A DNA stretch of 64,000 bases from Blastococcus sp. URHD0036 (GTDB taxonomy: Bacteria > Actinomycetota > Actinomycetes > Mycobacteriales > Geodermatophilaceae). Positions 37,952 to 46,833 of this stretch are shown piece by piece. Position 1 is the stretch's first letter. Every line of letters begins with the position of its first letter. The stretch covers positions 248,001 to 312,000 of the forward strand of contig NZ_JNIK01000011.1 of NCBI RefSeq assembly GCF_000701365.1, given 5' to 3'. A program made the translations under genes and the position numbers. The notes under the pieces are model-generated. The model was not told where the DNA came from, ran no database searches, and saw nothing but the letters and a program-made list of their open reading frames with translations.

Positions 37952-39481
37952 TCACCCGTCGTGGGTGCCGGCCACCACCTCGCCGATCGCGGCGAGCGTC
38001 GGGCGGTCGGGGTCGTAGTAGTCACCGTGGCCCATGTCCCACTCCGTGGGCAGCGTGACGGCGTCCAGGCCGGTGTCGGGGTCCCACGTCTGGCCGCCGT
38101 GCAGCTCCCGCCAGGTCACCGGGTCGGAGCCACCCGACGCCTCGTAGATCTCGTCGACCTCGAACCCGGCGCGGTCGTTGTCGACCCCGGGACTGCCCAT
38201 CAGCACCACGGCGTCGGCGGCCAGGTCGCCCGGCCGGTCGGCCGCCTCGTCGGTCACCACGGTCCCGTAGCTGTGCGCGACCACCGTCACGCGGGCCGGG
38301 TCCGCGGCACGGGTGGCGGCGATGCCGTCGAGCGCCCTGTCCAGCGCCGCTCCTCCGATCCTGGCCGGCTCACGTTCGAGCCCCTGCGGCGGGTTCACGG
38401 GGGGCCGGTAGCCCAGGTAGGCCACCGTCGCGACCGCCAGCCCGGGCGCCGCGGTTCCCGCGGCACGGGCCACGGCGTCCGCGTCGTCGGCGACGTCGTC
38501 CAGCTCGCCGATCGGGTCGTTGCCGACGCCGGGGACCACGATCCCGATCGCGTCGGCGGTGTCGAGATCGCCCAGCGAGAGGGCCACCAGCTCGTGCTCG
38601 GGCGCGAACTGGAGGAGCTGCACCACCTCTCCGGCCTCCTCCCGCACGCGGATCTCGTTCGCCGTCGCCGTCGCCACGGCGAAGCCGGGGTCCCCCGGCA
38701 GGATCTCGTCGAGCAGCAGCCGGTTCGCCCGGTCGCGTGCCCAGGCCGGGACGCCGTCGAGGACCCCGATGAGGCCGGGCTCGGTCTCGATCCACCGCAG
38801 TCGGTGCTCCTCCGACATCGCCGCCCACCAGCCGGCCACCGCCGGCGGGGTCACCGGCGGTCTGACCGGCGCGAGAGGAGGCGCGCCGACGACGGCGCTC
38901 AGGTCCGCGAAGGTGGCAGGGGGCACCCCGCCGAACACGCCCACGACCGCCAGGGCCGCGAGCGCCTCGCCGGCCTGCTCGGCGGCCTGGTGCGCCCAGC
39001 CGCGCGCCGCGGTCGCGACCTCCGCTGCCTGCGCCGCGGCGACCGCCTGCTCGCCGATCCGGGCGTACTGGTGCGCGAGAGCGGTCGCCGGGTCCAGCCC
39101 CGCCTCCAGGGGGACCGGCGGCAGCGGACCGAGCACACCCTGCTCGTCCAGGGCGACCGGGACCGCGGCGGCTGCCGCCCGGGCGGCGCCGGCCTCGTCG
39201 GCGGCGCGGGCGGCGAGCAGCACCACCACGTCGGCGTGGACCAGCGACCGGTCCAGGGCGGCGCCGACCTCGGTTCCGACGGTCGAGAGCCGGACCAGGG
39301 TGCCCGCGGCCGCCTGACCGGCCTCACCCGACCAGCACTCCGCGGCCTGCAGGGCGCGGCCCACCTGCTCCACCCGCGCCCGCCACGAGGCCAGCCGGTC
39401 GCCGACGGAGCGCAGTGTGGTGACGGCGTTGCCGAGCAGCCGGGTGTCCCAGGCCGCGACGGCCGACAGCCCGGAGGTCAC
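37952..39481 (-). CDS. DUF1023 alpha/beta hydrolase with WXG-like N-terminal region
   Basis: A 509-residue protein. Residues 1-150 are Ala-rich helices with ECWSGEAGQAA, resembling WXG100/ESX-type secreted helical hairpins. The C-terminal DUF1023 domain has the nucleophile elbow VTVVAHSYGTVV (G-x-S-x-G variant, Ser in HSYG), an upstream Asp region and the terminal His in WDMGHGDYYDP. The substrate is unknown. GTG at 39481 overlaps the stop of the EspC-like gene, so the two are coupled. There is no signal peptide, as expected if type VII-exported or cytoplasmic. Confidence 0.85.
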   Translation of the reverse strand: MTSGLSAVAAWDTRLLGNAVTTLRSVGDRLASWRARVEQVGRALQAAECWSGEAGQAAAGTLVRLSTVGTEVGAALDRSLVHADVVVLLAARAADEAGAARAAAAAVPVALDEQGVLGPLPPVPLEAGLDPATALAHQYARIGEQAVAAAQAAEVATAARGWAHQAAEQAGEALAALAVVGVFGGVPPATFADLSAVVGAPPLAPVRPPVTPPAVAGWWAAMSEEHRLRWIETEPGLIGVLDGVPAWARDRANRLLLDEILPGDPGFAVATATANEIRVREEAGEVVQLLQFAPEHELVALSLGDLDTADAIGIVVPGVGNDPIGELDDVADDADAVARAAGTAAPGLAVATVAYLGYRPPVNPPQGLEREPARIGGAALDRALDGIAATRAADPARVTVVAHSYGTVVTDEAADRPGDLAADAVVLMGSPGVDNDRAGFEVDEIYEASGGSDPVTWRELHGGQTWDPDTGLDAVTLPTEWDMGHGDYYDPDRPTLAAIGEVVAGTHDG

Positions 39482-39795
39482 GGGACCGGGACCCCGGCCG
39501 CGGCGTACAGGTTGCGGTCGGAGAGCGCGGCCTCCAGCTCCCGGTAGGAGTGCACCGCCTCGTGCAGGCCCCGGCCCACCGTGACCGCGTCCTGGCCGAG
39601 GAGCTCGACCAGCCGCGCCCACGCGGAGCCCAGCTCGCCGGCCCGGGTGCCCAGCTCGCCGTCGACGGCTGTGGTGAGCGTGTGCGTCGCCGATCGGCAG
39701 AGCTCGGCCTCCCCCGCCAACTCGAGGCCGAGCAGGAGGAGCTCGTCGGCCAACGCCTCGAGGCTGTCGAGCTGGACGGCGATGCTGTCGGACAC
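39478..39795 (-). CDS. EspC/WXG100-like small helical protein
   Basis: A 105-residue all-helical protein (SDSIAVQLDSLEALADELLL, then WARLVELLGQDAVTVGRGLH) of the size and pattern of T7SS EspC/WXG100 family members, although a clear central WXG is not seen. GTG at 39795 has GGGAGG 8 nt upstream. It ends overlapping the DUF1023 hydrolase gene by 4 bp. It is probably the partner or leader protein of that hydrolase. No ESX secretion genes are in the window. Confidence 0.7.
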   Translation of the reverse strand: MSDSIAVQLDSLEALADELLLLGLELAGEAELCRSATHTLTTAVDGELGTRAGELGSAWARLVELLGQDAVTVGRGLHEAVHSYRELEAALSDRNLYAAAGVPVP

Positions 39796-39916
39796 GAGGG
39801 CGACCTCCCGGACTGCGGAGCCGGCCCGAGTGGACCGGCGCCGCGGCACGTTAGGGATCGGCACCGACCCGGGGCCGCCCTCCGTCCACACCGGTGGCCG
39901 CCGTCCACAATTGCTG

Positions 39917-39961
39917 CGCCCCGGCCCTGCGGCGTCCCCCGCCGCCGCAGGGTCCGGGGCG
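39917..39961 (-). terminator. Terminator of hppA
   Basis: An 18-bp stem (CGCCCCGGCCCTGCGGCG with its complement, one unpaired T in the right arm) around an 8-nt loop. It starts a few bases after the hppA stop codon. Confidence 0.8.
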
Positions 39962-39966
39962 TGCAC

Positions 39967-42231
39967 TCACGGGACGGTCGCGGTCAGCTCCTCACCGGAC
40001 GTCTCGGTGCTGGCGCCGCCCACCACGACCGAGCGGCGCTTGGAGACGACGATCGACGCGACGATCACCGCGGTCGCGGCCAGCGCGATCAGCACACGGA
40101 CGGCGGTGTTCTCGTCCTCGCCCAGCGACAGGCTGACGACCCCCGGGGCGATGATGAGCGCCACGAGGTTCATCACCTTGATCAGCGGGTTGATGGCCGG
40201 CCCGGCGGTGTCCTTGAACGGGTCGCCGACCGTGTCGCCGATGACCGTCGCGGCGTGGGCCTCGCTGCCCTTCCCGCCGTGGGCGCCGTCCTCCACCATC
40301 TTCTTGGCGTTGTCCCAGGCGCCGCCGGAGTTGGCGAGGAAGACCGCCATGAGCGTGCCGGCGGCGATGGCCCCCACCAGGTAGGCGGCCAGCGGGCCGA
40401 TGCCGAGGCCGAACCCGACGGCCACCGGCGCCAGCACCGCCATCAGCCCCGGGGTGGCCAGCTCGCGCAGCGAGTCCTTGGTGCAGATGTCGACGACGCG
40501 GCTGTAATCGGGCCGCTCGCTGTAGTCCATGATCCCGGGGTGGGTGCGGAACTGCTCACGCACCTCGAAGACGACGCGCCCCGCCGCGCGGGAGACCGCG
40601 CTGATCAGCAGCCCGCTGAACAGGAAGACGACCGAGGCGCCGAGGATCACGCCGACGATGTTGTTCGGCTTCACCAGGCTGAAGGCGTCGCTCAGGGTGG
40701 CGCCCGCCTCGTCGAGCGCCACGCCGATCTGGGCGTTGTAGGAGCCGAACAGCGCCGTCGCCGCGAGGACGGCGGTCGCGATGGCGATGCCCTTGGTGAT
40801 GGCCTTGGTGGTGTTGCCGACGGCGTCGAGGTCGGTGAGCACGCGGGCCCCCGCCTCGTCGATGTCGCCGGACATCTCGGCGATGCCCTGCGCGTTGTCG
40901 CTCACCGGGCCGAAGGTGTCCATCGACACGATGACGCCCGCCGTGGTGAGCAGCCCGCAGCCGGCGAGCGCGACGGCGTAGAGCGCCGCGCCACCGCCGA
41001 TGAGGAAGGCCAGGTAGACGGCGCCGCCGATGAGCAGGGCCGCGTACACGGCGCTCTCCAGGCCGAGCGAGATCCCGGAGAGGATCACCGTCGCCGGGCC
41101 GGTGAGCGAGCTGCGGCCGACGTCCTTGACCGGCTTGCGCGAGGTCTCGGTGAAGTAGCCGGTGAGCTGCTGGATGGCCGCGGCCAGGACGATGCCGACC
41201 AGGACGGAGAGGAAGCCGAGCACCTGCGGGCTGACGACGGTGTCCTCGAGGTCGGCGACGCTGGGCAGCACGGTGAAGGAGGCCGCGGCCACGAGGACCA
41301 GCGAGACGACGGCCGAGGAGAAGAACCCGCGGTTGATCGGCGCCATGCCGCTGGAGTCGTTGGTGCCGGGGTTGCTCATCAGGATGCCGGCGACGGAGGC
41401 GATCACGCCGATCGCGGCCACCACCAGCGGGAAGACCATGCCGTCGGCGCCGAGGAAGACCTGGCCGAGGATCAGCGCGGCGACGAGCGTGACGGCGTAG
41501 GACTCGAAGAGGTCCGCGGCCATGCCGGCGCAGTCGCCGACGTTGTCGCCCACGTTGTCCGCGATCGTCGCGGCGTTCCGGGGGTCGTCCTCGGGGATGC
41601 CCGCCTCGACCTTGCCGACCAGGTCGGCACCGACGTCGGCGGCCTTGGTGAAGATGCCGCCGCCGACGCGCATGAACATCGCCAGCAGGGCACCGCCGAA
41701 GCCGAAGCCCTCCAGCACCACGGGCGCGGTCTCGTCGAAGAACAGCAGCGCGAGCGAGGCGCCGAACAGGCCGAGACCGATCGTGATCATCCCGACGACG
41801 CCGCCGGTGCGGTAGGCGATCCGGAAGGAGGGCACGTACCCCCCGCCGCGGGCCGCGGCAGCCACCCGGACGTTGCCACGGGTGGCCAGCGTCATCCCGA
41901 TGAACCCGACGGCCGCCGAGAACAGGGCGCCGACGAGGAAGAAGACCGCCCGGCCGACCCGGGTGCCCCAGCCGCCCTCGGAGACGGGGAGCACGAGCAG
42001 CACCAGGAAGACGACGACGGCGAACGCCCCGAGGGTGCGGAACTGTCTGCGCAGGTAGGCCGCGGCACCTTCCTGGACGGCTCGGGCGATGTCGCGCATG
42101 GTCGTCGTGCCCTGGTCGGCGGCCATGACCGCTCGGACCAGATAGGCGGCGAAGGCGAGGGCGGCGAGGGAGATGGCGAGGACGACGACGACGATCGCCA
42201 CGTCCCCGCCGGACAGAGCGGATTCCGGCAT
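39967..42231 (-). CDS. hppA: Membrane-bound proton-translocating pyrophosphatase, K+-independent type
   Basis: Pumps protons using pyrophosphate hydrolysis. The 754-residue protein has about 16 hydrophobic segments. The pyrophosphate-binding region is GADLVGKVEAGIPEDDPRN, with DNVGDNVGDCAGMAADLFES, and a second acidic site is GDTVGDPFKDTAGPAINPLI. The K+-dependence signature reads GNTTKAITKG, with Lys in place of Ala, which marks the K+-independent subfamily. ATG at 42231 follows GGGAGG by 6 nt; an upstream in-frame ATG at 42267 is less likely. Confidence 0.96.
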   Translation of the reverse strand: MPESALSGGDVAIVVVVLAISLAALAFAAYLVRAVMAADQGTTTMRDIARAVQEGAAAYLRRQFRTLGAFAVVVFLVLLVLPVSEGGWGTRVGRAVFFLVGALFSAAVGFIGMTLATRGNVRVAAAARGGGYVPSFRIAYRTGGVVGMITIGLGLFGASLALLFFDETAPVVLEGFGFGGALLAMFMRVGGGIFTKAADVGADLVGKVEAGIPEDDPRNAATIADNVGDNVGDCAGMAADLFESYAVTLVAALILGQVFLGADGMVFPLVVAAIGVIASVAGILMSNPGTNDSSGMAPINRGFFSSAVVSLVLVAAASFTVLPSVADLEDTVVSPQVLGFLSVLVGIVLAAAIQQLTGYFTETSRKPVKDVGRSSLTGPATVILSGISLGLESAVYAALLIGGAVYLAFLIGGGAALYAVALAGCGLLTTAGVIVSMDTFGPVSDNAQGIAEMSGDIDEAGARVLTDLDAVGNTTKAITKGIAIATAVLAATALFGSYNAQIGVALDEAGATLSDAFSLVKPNNIVGVILGASVVFLFSGLLISAVSRAAGRVVFEVREQFRTHPGIMDYSERPDYSRVVDICTKDSLRELATPGLMAVLAPVAVGFGLGIGPLAAYLVGAIAAGTLMAVFLANSGGAWDNAKKMVEDGAHGGKGSEAHAATVIGDTVGDPFKDTAGPAINPLIKVMNLVALIIAPGVVSLSLGEDENTAVRVLIALAATAVIVASIVVSKRRSVVVGGASTETSGEELTATVP

Positions 42232-42439
42232 GTGGTTCCTCCCAGCGGTCAGCGACTGCCGGGACACACACGCCCCGGACGGCGGAGGTCTCGTCCGCCG
42301 GCGGGACTCGCCGGGCCGGACGCCGCGCGAGTGTAAGCCAGATCACAGGCGTTTCCGGTAGTCCCGCAGTGAGACCGTTACTCCCCGTGCGACGGGCCAG
42401 GGGACGCCGCGGGTTGCCGGCAGGTGTGACAGTGGTGGG

Positions 42440-44923
42440 GTGGTGACGCTCCACCCGGTCCTGTCGGCTCCCCCTCCCGGCACGGACCCCGGCTCCGCGG
42501 GGCGGGACCAGGCCGCCGGGGTGCTGCCCGGCGCCGAGCTGCTCGACGACCTCCTGGCGGCCACGCCGGAGGACGAACAGCCGGTCACCCACGTCCACCG
42601 GCTGCCCGTCCGGGACAGCCGGACGCTGCCGTGGCCGGAGTGGGTGGCACCGGACCTGCGCCGCCGACTGGAGGAGCAGGGGGTGCCGGCTCCGTACCGG
42701 CACCAGGTCGAGGCCGCGGAACTGGCACACGCGGGCACGTCGGTGGTGGTGGCGACCGGGACCGCCTCGGGGAAGTCGCTGGCCTACCAGCTGCCCGCGC
42801 TGAGCCGGCTGGCCGAGGACGACCGCGCCTGCGTGCTGTACCTCGCGCCGACCAAGGCCCTGGCGAGGGACCAGCTCGCGTCGGTCGCTGCTCTGGCAGA
42901 CCCGTCGGTCCGGCCGGCCGCCTACGACGGCGACACCCCCATGGAGGAGCGCGACTGGGTGCGCCGGCACTCGCGGTGGATCGTGACGAACCCGGACATG
43001 CTGCACCGCGGCGTGCTCCCGGCCCACCAGAAGTGGTCCTCGACGCTGCGCCGCGTCGCCTACGTCGTCGTCGACGAGTGCCACGCCTACCGCGGGGTCT
43101 TCGGCTCGCACGTCGGGCACGTGCTCCGCCGGCTGCGCCGGATCTGCCGCCGGTACGGCGCCGAGCCGGTGTTCGTGCTCGCCTCCGCGACCGTGAGCGA
43201 CCCCGCCGGAGCGGCCGGCCGGCTGGTCGGCAGCCCGGTCGTCGCGGTGACCGAGGACGGCTCCCCCCGGCCGGGTGCCACCTTCGCGCTGTGGGAGCCG
43301 CCGCTGACGGAGCGCCTGGGCGAGCACGGTGCGCCGCTGCGCCGGTCGGCCGCCAACGACGCCGCGTCGCTCCTCGCCGACCTCGTGGAACGGCAGGCCC
43401 GCACCCTGGCGTTCGTCCGCTCGCGGCGCAGCGCCGAGTCCGTCGCGGACCAGGCCCGGCGCGTCCTGGTCGAGCGGGGCCGAGCGGACCTCGCCGCACG
43501 GGTGGACTCCTACCGCGGCGGCTACCTGCCCGAGGAGCGCCGCGAGCTCGAACGGGCGCTCTCCTCCGGAGAACTCCTCGGGGTGGCCACGACCAACGCC
43601 CTCGAACTCGGCATCGACATCGCCGGGCTGGACGCCGTCGTGCTGGCCGGCTATCCGGGCACGCTCGCGTCGCTGTGGCAGCAGGCCGGCCGGGCGGGAC
43701 GAGCCCAGCGCGAGTCGCTGGTCGTCTTCGTCGCCCGGGACGACCCGCTGGACCACTACCTCGCCCACCACCCCCGCGCCGTCTTCGGCCGGCCGGTCGA
43801 GGCGACGGTGACCGATCCGAGCAACCCCTACGTCCTGGGTCCCCAGCTGTGCTGCGCGGCGGCGGAGCTGCCCCTGGTCCCCGAGGACCTGGCCGACTTC
43901 GGCGGCCCGGTCGCCGAGGCCCGGATCGCGGAGCTGGTCGAGGAGGGGCTGCTGCGGCGACGCCCCACCGGCTGGTACTGGGCCGGGAAGGGACGGCCGG
44001 ACGTCGACATCCGCGGCGACGGCGCCGCACCGGTGTCGATCATCGAGGGGTCGACGGGACGGCTCCTCGGCACCGTGGACGGCGGGGCCGCCCACTCGAC
44101 CGTGCACACCGGCGCGCTGTACGTGCACCGCGGCGAGACGTTCGTCGTGGACGAGCTCGACGTCGAGGACGCCTGCGCGGTCGTGCACCCGGAGTCGCCG
44201 GAGTGGACGACCGTGGCGCGCGACGTGACCGACCTGTCCGTCGTGGACGTCGACCGCTCGCGCCGGCTGCGCACGGTCACCGCGCACACCGGCGTCGTCG
44301 ACGTGGTGAACCAGGTGGTGGCCTACCAGCGCCGGCGGCAGGGCACCGGCGAGGTCCTCGCCGAGTTCGCCCTCGACCTGCCGGCGCGGCAACTGCGCAC
44401 CCGCGCGGTGTGGCTGACGCTGGACGAGCGGGCCATCGCCCATGCCGAGATCGACGACGCCACGCTGCCCGGCGCCCTGCACGCCGCCGAGCACGCGGCG
44501 ATCGGCATCCTGCCGCTGCTGGCCACCTGCGACCGCTGGGACCTGGGCGGCCTCTCCACGGCCGTCCACCCGGACACCGGGCAGGCGACGATCTTCGTCT
44601 ACGACGGCCATCCGGGGGGCGCCGGTTTCGCCGAGCGGGGGTTCGCCGTCCTGCGGCGGTGGCTGCAGGCGACCCGCGCCACCATCGCCAGTTGCGAGTG
44701 CGAGAGCGGCTGCCCCTCGTGCGTGCAGTCGCCCAAGTGCGGCAACGGCAACGACCCGCTGGACAAGGCCGGCGCGGTCCGCGTGCTCGACGTCGTCCTC
44801 GACGAGCTGGCCGCCGCCGACGACCGGATGGAGACGGACGGAACCGGGGACGGCGACCCGCCGGACGAGCCGACGACCGAGGGGACCGGCGCCGGCGCCC
44901 GCGAGGACGACCTCGTCTTCTGA
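42440..44923 (+). CDS. MrfA/YprA-type DEAD-box helicase with DUF1998 (Rv3649 family)
   Basis: An 827-residue superfamily 2 helicase. It has the Q-like YRHQVEAAELA, Walker A ATGTASGKS (about 105-113), VVVDECHAYRGVFG in the DEAH position and motif VI QQAGRAGRAQRES. The C-terminal DUF1998 domain carries four cysteines in CECESGCPSCVQSPKCG, the metal site of MrfA helicases linked to DNA repair in Bacillus. The acidic Gly/Thr-rich tail is variable. GTG at 42440 is weakly supported (no clear RBS). It lies beside the tad genes as in mycobacteria. Confidence 0.93.
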   Translation: MVTLHPVLSAPPPGTDPGSAGRDQAAGVLPGAELLDDLLAATPEDEQPVTHVHRLPVRDSRTLPWPEWVAPDLRRRLEEQGVPAPYRHQVEAAELAHAGTSVVVATGTASGKSLAYQLPALSRLAEDDRACVLYLAPTKALARDQLASVAALADPSVRPAAYDGDTPMEERDWVRRHSRWIVTNPDMLHRGVLPAHQKWSSTLRRVAYVVVDECHAYRGVFGSHVGHVLRRLRRICRRYGAEPVFVLASATVSDPAGAAGRLVGSPVVAVTEDGSPRPGATFALWEPPLTERLGEHGAPLRRSAANDAASLLADLVERQARTLAFVRSRRSAESVADQARRVLVERGRADLAARVDSYRGGYLPEERRELERALSSGELLGVATTNALELGIDIAGLDAVVLAGYPGTLASLWQQAGRAGRAQRESLVVFVARDDPLDHYLAHHPRAVFGRPVEATVTDPSNPYVLGPQLCCAAAELPLVPEDLADFGGPVAEARIAELVEEGLLRRRPTGWYWAGKGRPDVDIRGDGAAPVSIIEGSTGRLLGTVDGGAAHSTVHTGALYVHRGETFVVDELDVEDACAVVHPESPEWTTVARDVTDLSVVDVDRSRRLRTVTAHTGVVDVVNQVVAYQRRRQGTGEVLAEFALDLPARQLRTRAVWLTLDERAIAHAEIDDATLPGALHAAEHAAIGILPLLATCDRWDLGGLSTAVHPDTGQATIFVYDGHPGGAGFAERGFAVLRRWLQATRATIASCECESGCPSCVQSPKCGNGNDPLDKAGAVRVLDVVLDELAAADDRMETDGTGDGDPPDEPTTEGTGAGAREDDLVF

Positions 44924-44933
44924 CGAGCCGACG

Positions 44934-45319
44934 TCAGGCGCGACCGGACCGGCGCGGGCCCGCGCGAGGGTGGAGCGGCTGCCCAGCGGGCCCAGCTCCA
45001 CCGTCACCTCCACGGTGACCGCCACGACCGCGCCGCCGCCGACCGTGCAGCTGCGCAGCGACGCCCCGTTGGCCGACGCGACCTCGGCCGCGACCGCGCA
45101 GGCGCCGGGATCGCCGACCACCGCTCGCCCGGCGCCGGCGAGGGCGGCGAGGTCGGCCGCGGCCGTCGCCCGGTGCCGGGCCGTGACCGCGACCCCCACC
45201 AGGACGGCGGCCATCCCGACCGCGGCCAGCACGCCGCCCAGCGCGACGACCCACACCGTGGCGGACCCGCGCTCCCCCCGGAGAGCGCCCGCGCGCCCGC
45301 TCATCCCGCGCCGGCTCAT
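44934..45319 (-). CDS. TadE-like membrane protein with frameshifted 3' end
   Basis: The N-terminus MSRRGMSGRAGALRGERGSA leads into one membrane segment (VWVVALGGVLAAVGMAAVLV) and ARHRATAAADLAALAGAGRA, then two cysteines. This is the actinobacterial 'helicase/secretion neighborhood TadE-like' family. The frame has no stop where expected. It passes the TGA at 44934-44936 in the wrong phase at residue 128 and stays open antisense through the helicase. A small indel near RAGPVAP would restore TGA 11 nt from the helicase stop. ATG at 45319 overlaps the stop of the upstream TadE gene (ATGA). Confidence 0.7.
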
Positions 45320-45711
45320 CCCGCGCCGGCCGGGAGCACGCCCGGCTCCAGCTCCGCCACCGCGCTGGCGCTGACCCGGACGGTCAGGGGCACCGGCCCC
45401 AGCGGCGGGACCAGGACCGACACGGTGACCCGCACCCGGTCGCCGTCGACCTCGACCGCGGTCGTGGCCCCGTCGGGCGCCGCGCGGTCGGTGACGGCAC
45501 GCACCGCGGCCGGCGCGTCCCCCCGGGCAGCCGCCCGCGCGCCCTCGCGGGCCGCGTCCAGGCACCGCAGGTGCGCGCCCACGACCACGACGGCGGAGAC
45601 GGCCGCGGCCAGCACGAGGAGCAGCACCGGCAGCACGACCGCCGTCTCGGCGGTGACCATCCCGGCCTCGCTCCGGAGCCGGCGGCGGACCGCCCGGCAC
45701 AGCGCGCGCAC
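45316..45711 (-). CDS. TadE-family pilus assembly protein
   Basis: A 131-residue protein with a basic N-terminus, then GMVTAETAVVLPVLLLVLAA. This is the TadE/pseudopilin signature with Glu after the prepilin-type processing site, followed by one membrane helix and a small extracellular domain. It probably contributes to the Flp/Tad pilus or a related secretion system. The GTG start at 45711 is 2 nt after the DUF4244 stop, and the next gene overlaps by 4 bp. Confidence 0.85.
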   Translation of the reverse strand: MRALCRAVRRRLRSEAGMVTAETAVVLPVLLLVLAAAVSAVVVVGAHLRCLDAAREGARAAARGDAPAAVRAVTDRAAPDGATTAVEVDGDRVRVTVSVLVPPLGPVPLTVRVSASAVAELEPGVLPAGAG

Positions 45712-45713
45712 GG

Positions 45714-45968
45714 TCAGGAGAGGGTCGCCAGCGCGGACGCGACCAGGTCGGTCAGCGCGGTGACGATCGACCCGCCGGTCACCACCTTGTAGAGCACGGC
45801 CGCGAAGGCGCAGGCGGCGATCGTGCCCACCGCGTACTCCGCGGTGCTCATCCCCGCCTCGGGCTCCGCGGTCAGGCGGCCCCAGAGCCGCCGCAGCGCC
45901 GAGCGGCGCACCACCCGCGCTGCCGCTCCGGTCGCCGCCGGCCCGGTGTCCTCGTGCGTTCCGTCCAT
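45714..45968 (-). CDS. DUF4244 protein, probable Flp-type pilin
   Basis: An 84-residue protein whose C-terminal half reads EAGMSTAEYAVGTIAACAFA, the Flp prepilin pattern (Gly-processing site, Glu at mature position 5, one hydrophobic helix). DUF4244 proteins occupy the pilin position of actinobacterial tad loci. The ATG at 45968 has AGGAGG 4 nt upstream, the strongest RBS in the locus, as expected for a highly made structural subunit. A 124-bp gap separates it from tadC. Confidence 0.85.
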   Translation of the reverse strand: MDGTHEDTGPAATGAAARVVRRSALRRLWGRLTAEPEAGMSTAEYAVGTIAACAFAAVLYKVVTGGSIVTALTDLVASALATLS

Positions 45969-46092
45969 GGGTCCTCCTCGATCGGGAGCCCTCCGTCGGG
46001 GCCCTCGCACCGGACCCTCCCGGCGATCCGGGTCCGGATCCGCCGGGCCGGGCACTCTGTGGAGAGCCGCCCCGCCTGTGGACGGGCTCCGT

Positions 46093-46833
46093 TCACGGCA
46101 GGACCTCCGCGGCGATGCCGAGCACCACCGGCGCGATGCCGAGGCAGACGAAGGCCGGGAGGAAGCAGGCGCCGAGCGGAGCCAGCACCCAGATCCCGGC
46201 CGTCCGCACCCGGACCTCCGTGCGCGTCCGCAGGGCGGCGCGGGAGTCCGCGGCCAGCGCCCGCAGCGCTCCGACGACCGCGGAGCCGGACTCGCCGGCG
46301 CGCGCCACGACCCGCCCGAGCCCGGCGACGGGCGGGGACACCCCCGCCCACGCCTCGCGGGCCCCCGAGCCCAGCCGGGAGCGACCGGCGACAGCCGCGA
46401 GTTCCGCGCCCAGCGGACCGTGCAGCGCACCCGCGACGGCGGCCAGCGAGCTGCCGACGGGCAGCCCAGCGGCCAGGCAGACGGCCAGGAGGTCGCACGC
46501 CACGGGGAGCTCGTCCTCCGTCGCTGCGCGGATGCGGCGGGAGTCCCCGTCGCCGGACCGGCGGAGCCCCCGATCCACCCCCACCGCGACCAGGGCGGCG
46601 GCCAGCGCGCCGCCGGCACCACCGACGAGGAGCAGGGTGGCCAGGCCCGCCGCGGCCGGCAGCAGCGCCCGCCGGCCCCGGCCCGCCGGGCGGCCGCCGG
46701 TGTCGTCCGGCCGGGCGGGTGCCCGTGCACGCGTGAGGGCGCGAGCCCGCGTCCGGCCGGCCGGGCTCGACCACACCAGCAGCGCCGCCGCGCCGGAGGC
46801 CAGGAGCACCGGCAGGGATCCGGCCGTGCTCAC
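46093..46833 (-). CDS. tadC: Type II secretion system F family protein (TadC-like)
   Basis: A 246-residue inner-membrane protein with an N-terminal hydrophobic stretch, an Arg-rich loop and the T2SSF core (LPVACDLLAVCLAAGLPVGS, then GAREAWAGVSPPVAGLGRVV), followed by two C-terminal membrane helices. Platform component of the Tad pilus machine with TadB. The GTG at 46833 overlaps the tadB stop (GTGA). Confidence 0.85.
   Translation of the reverse strand: MSTAGSLPVLLASGAAALLVWSSPAGRTRARALTRARAPARPDDTGGRPAGRGRRALLPAAAGLATLLLVGGAGGALAAALVAVGVDRGLRRSGDGDSRRIRAATEDELPVACDLLAVCLAAGLPVGSSLAAVAGALHGPLGAELAAVAGRSRLGSGAREAWAGVSPPVAGLGRVVARAGESGSAVVGALRALAADSRAALRTRTEVRVRTAGIWVLAPLGACFLPAFVCLGIAPVVLGIAAEVLP

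Noticed and set aside
40556-45700. 1714-codon open frame on the minus strand across hppA and the helicase
   Set aside because: Only its first part (45319 downward to about 44938) is a real TadE-like gene; the rest is antisense to the helicase and out of frame with hppA.
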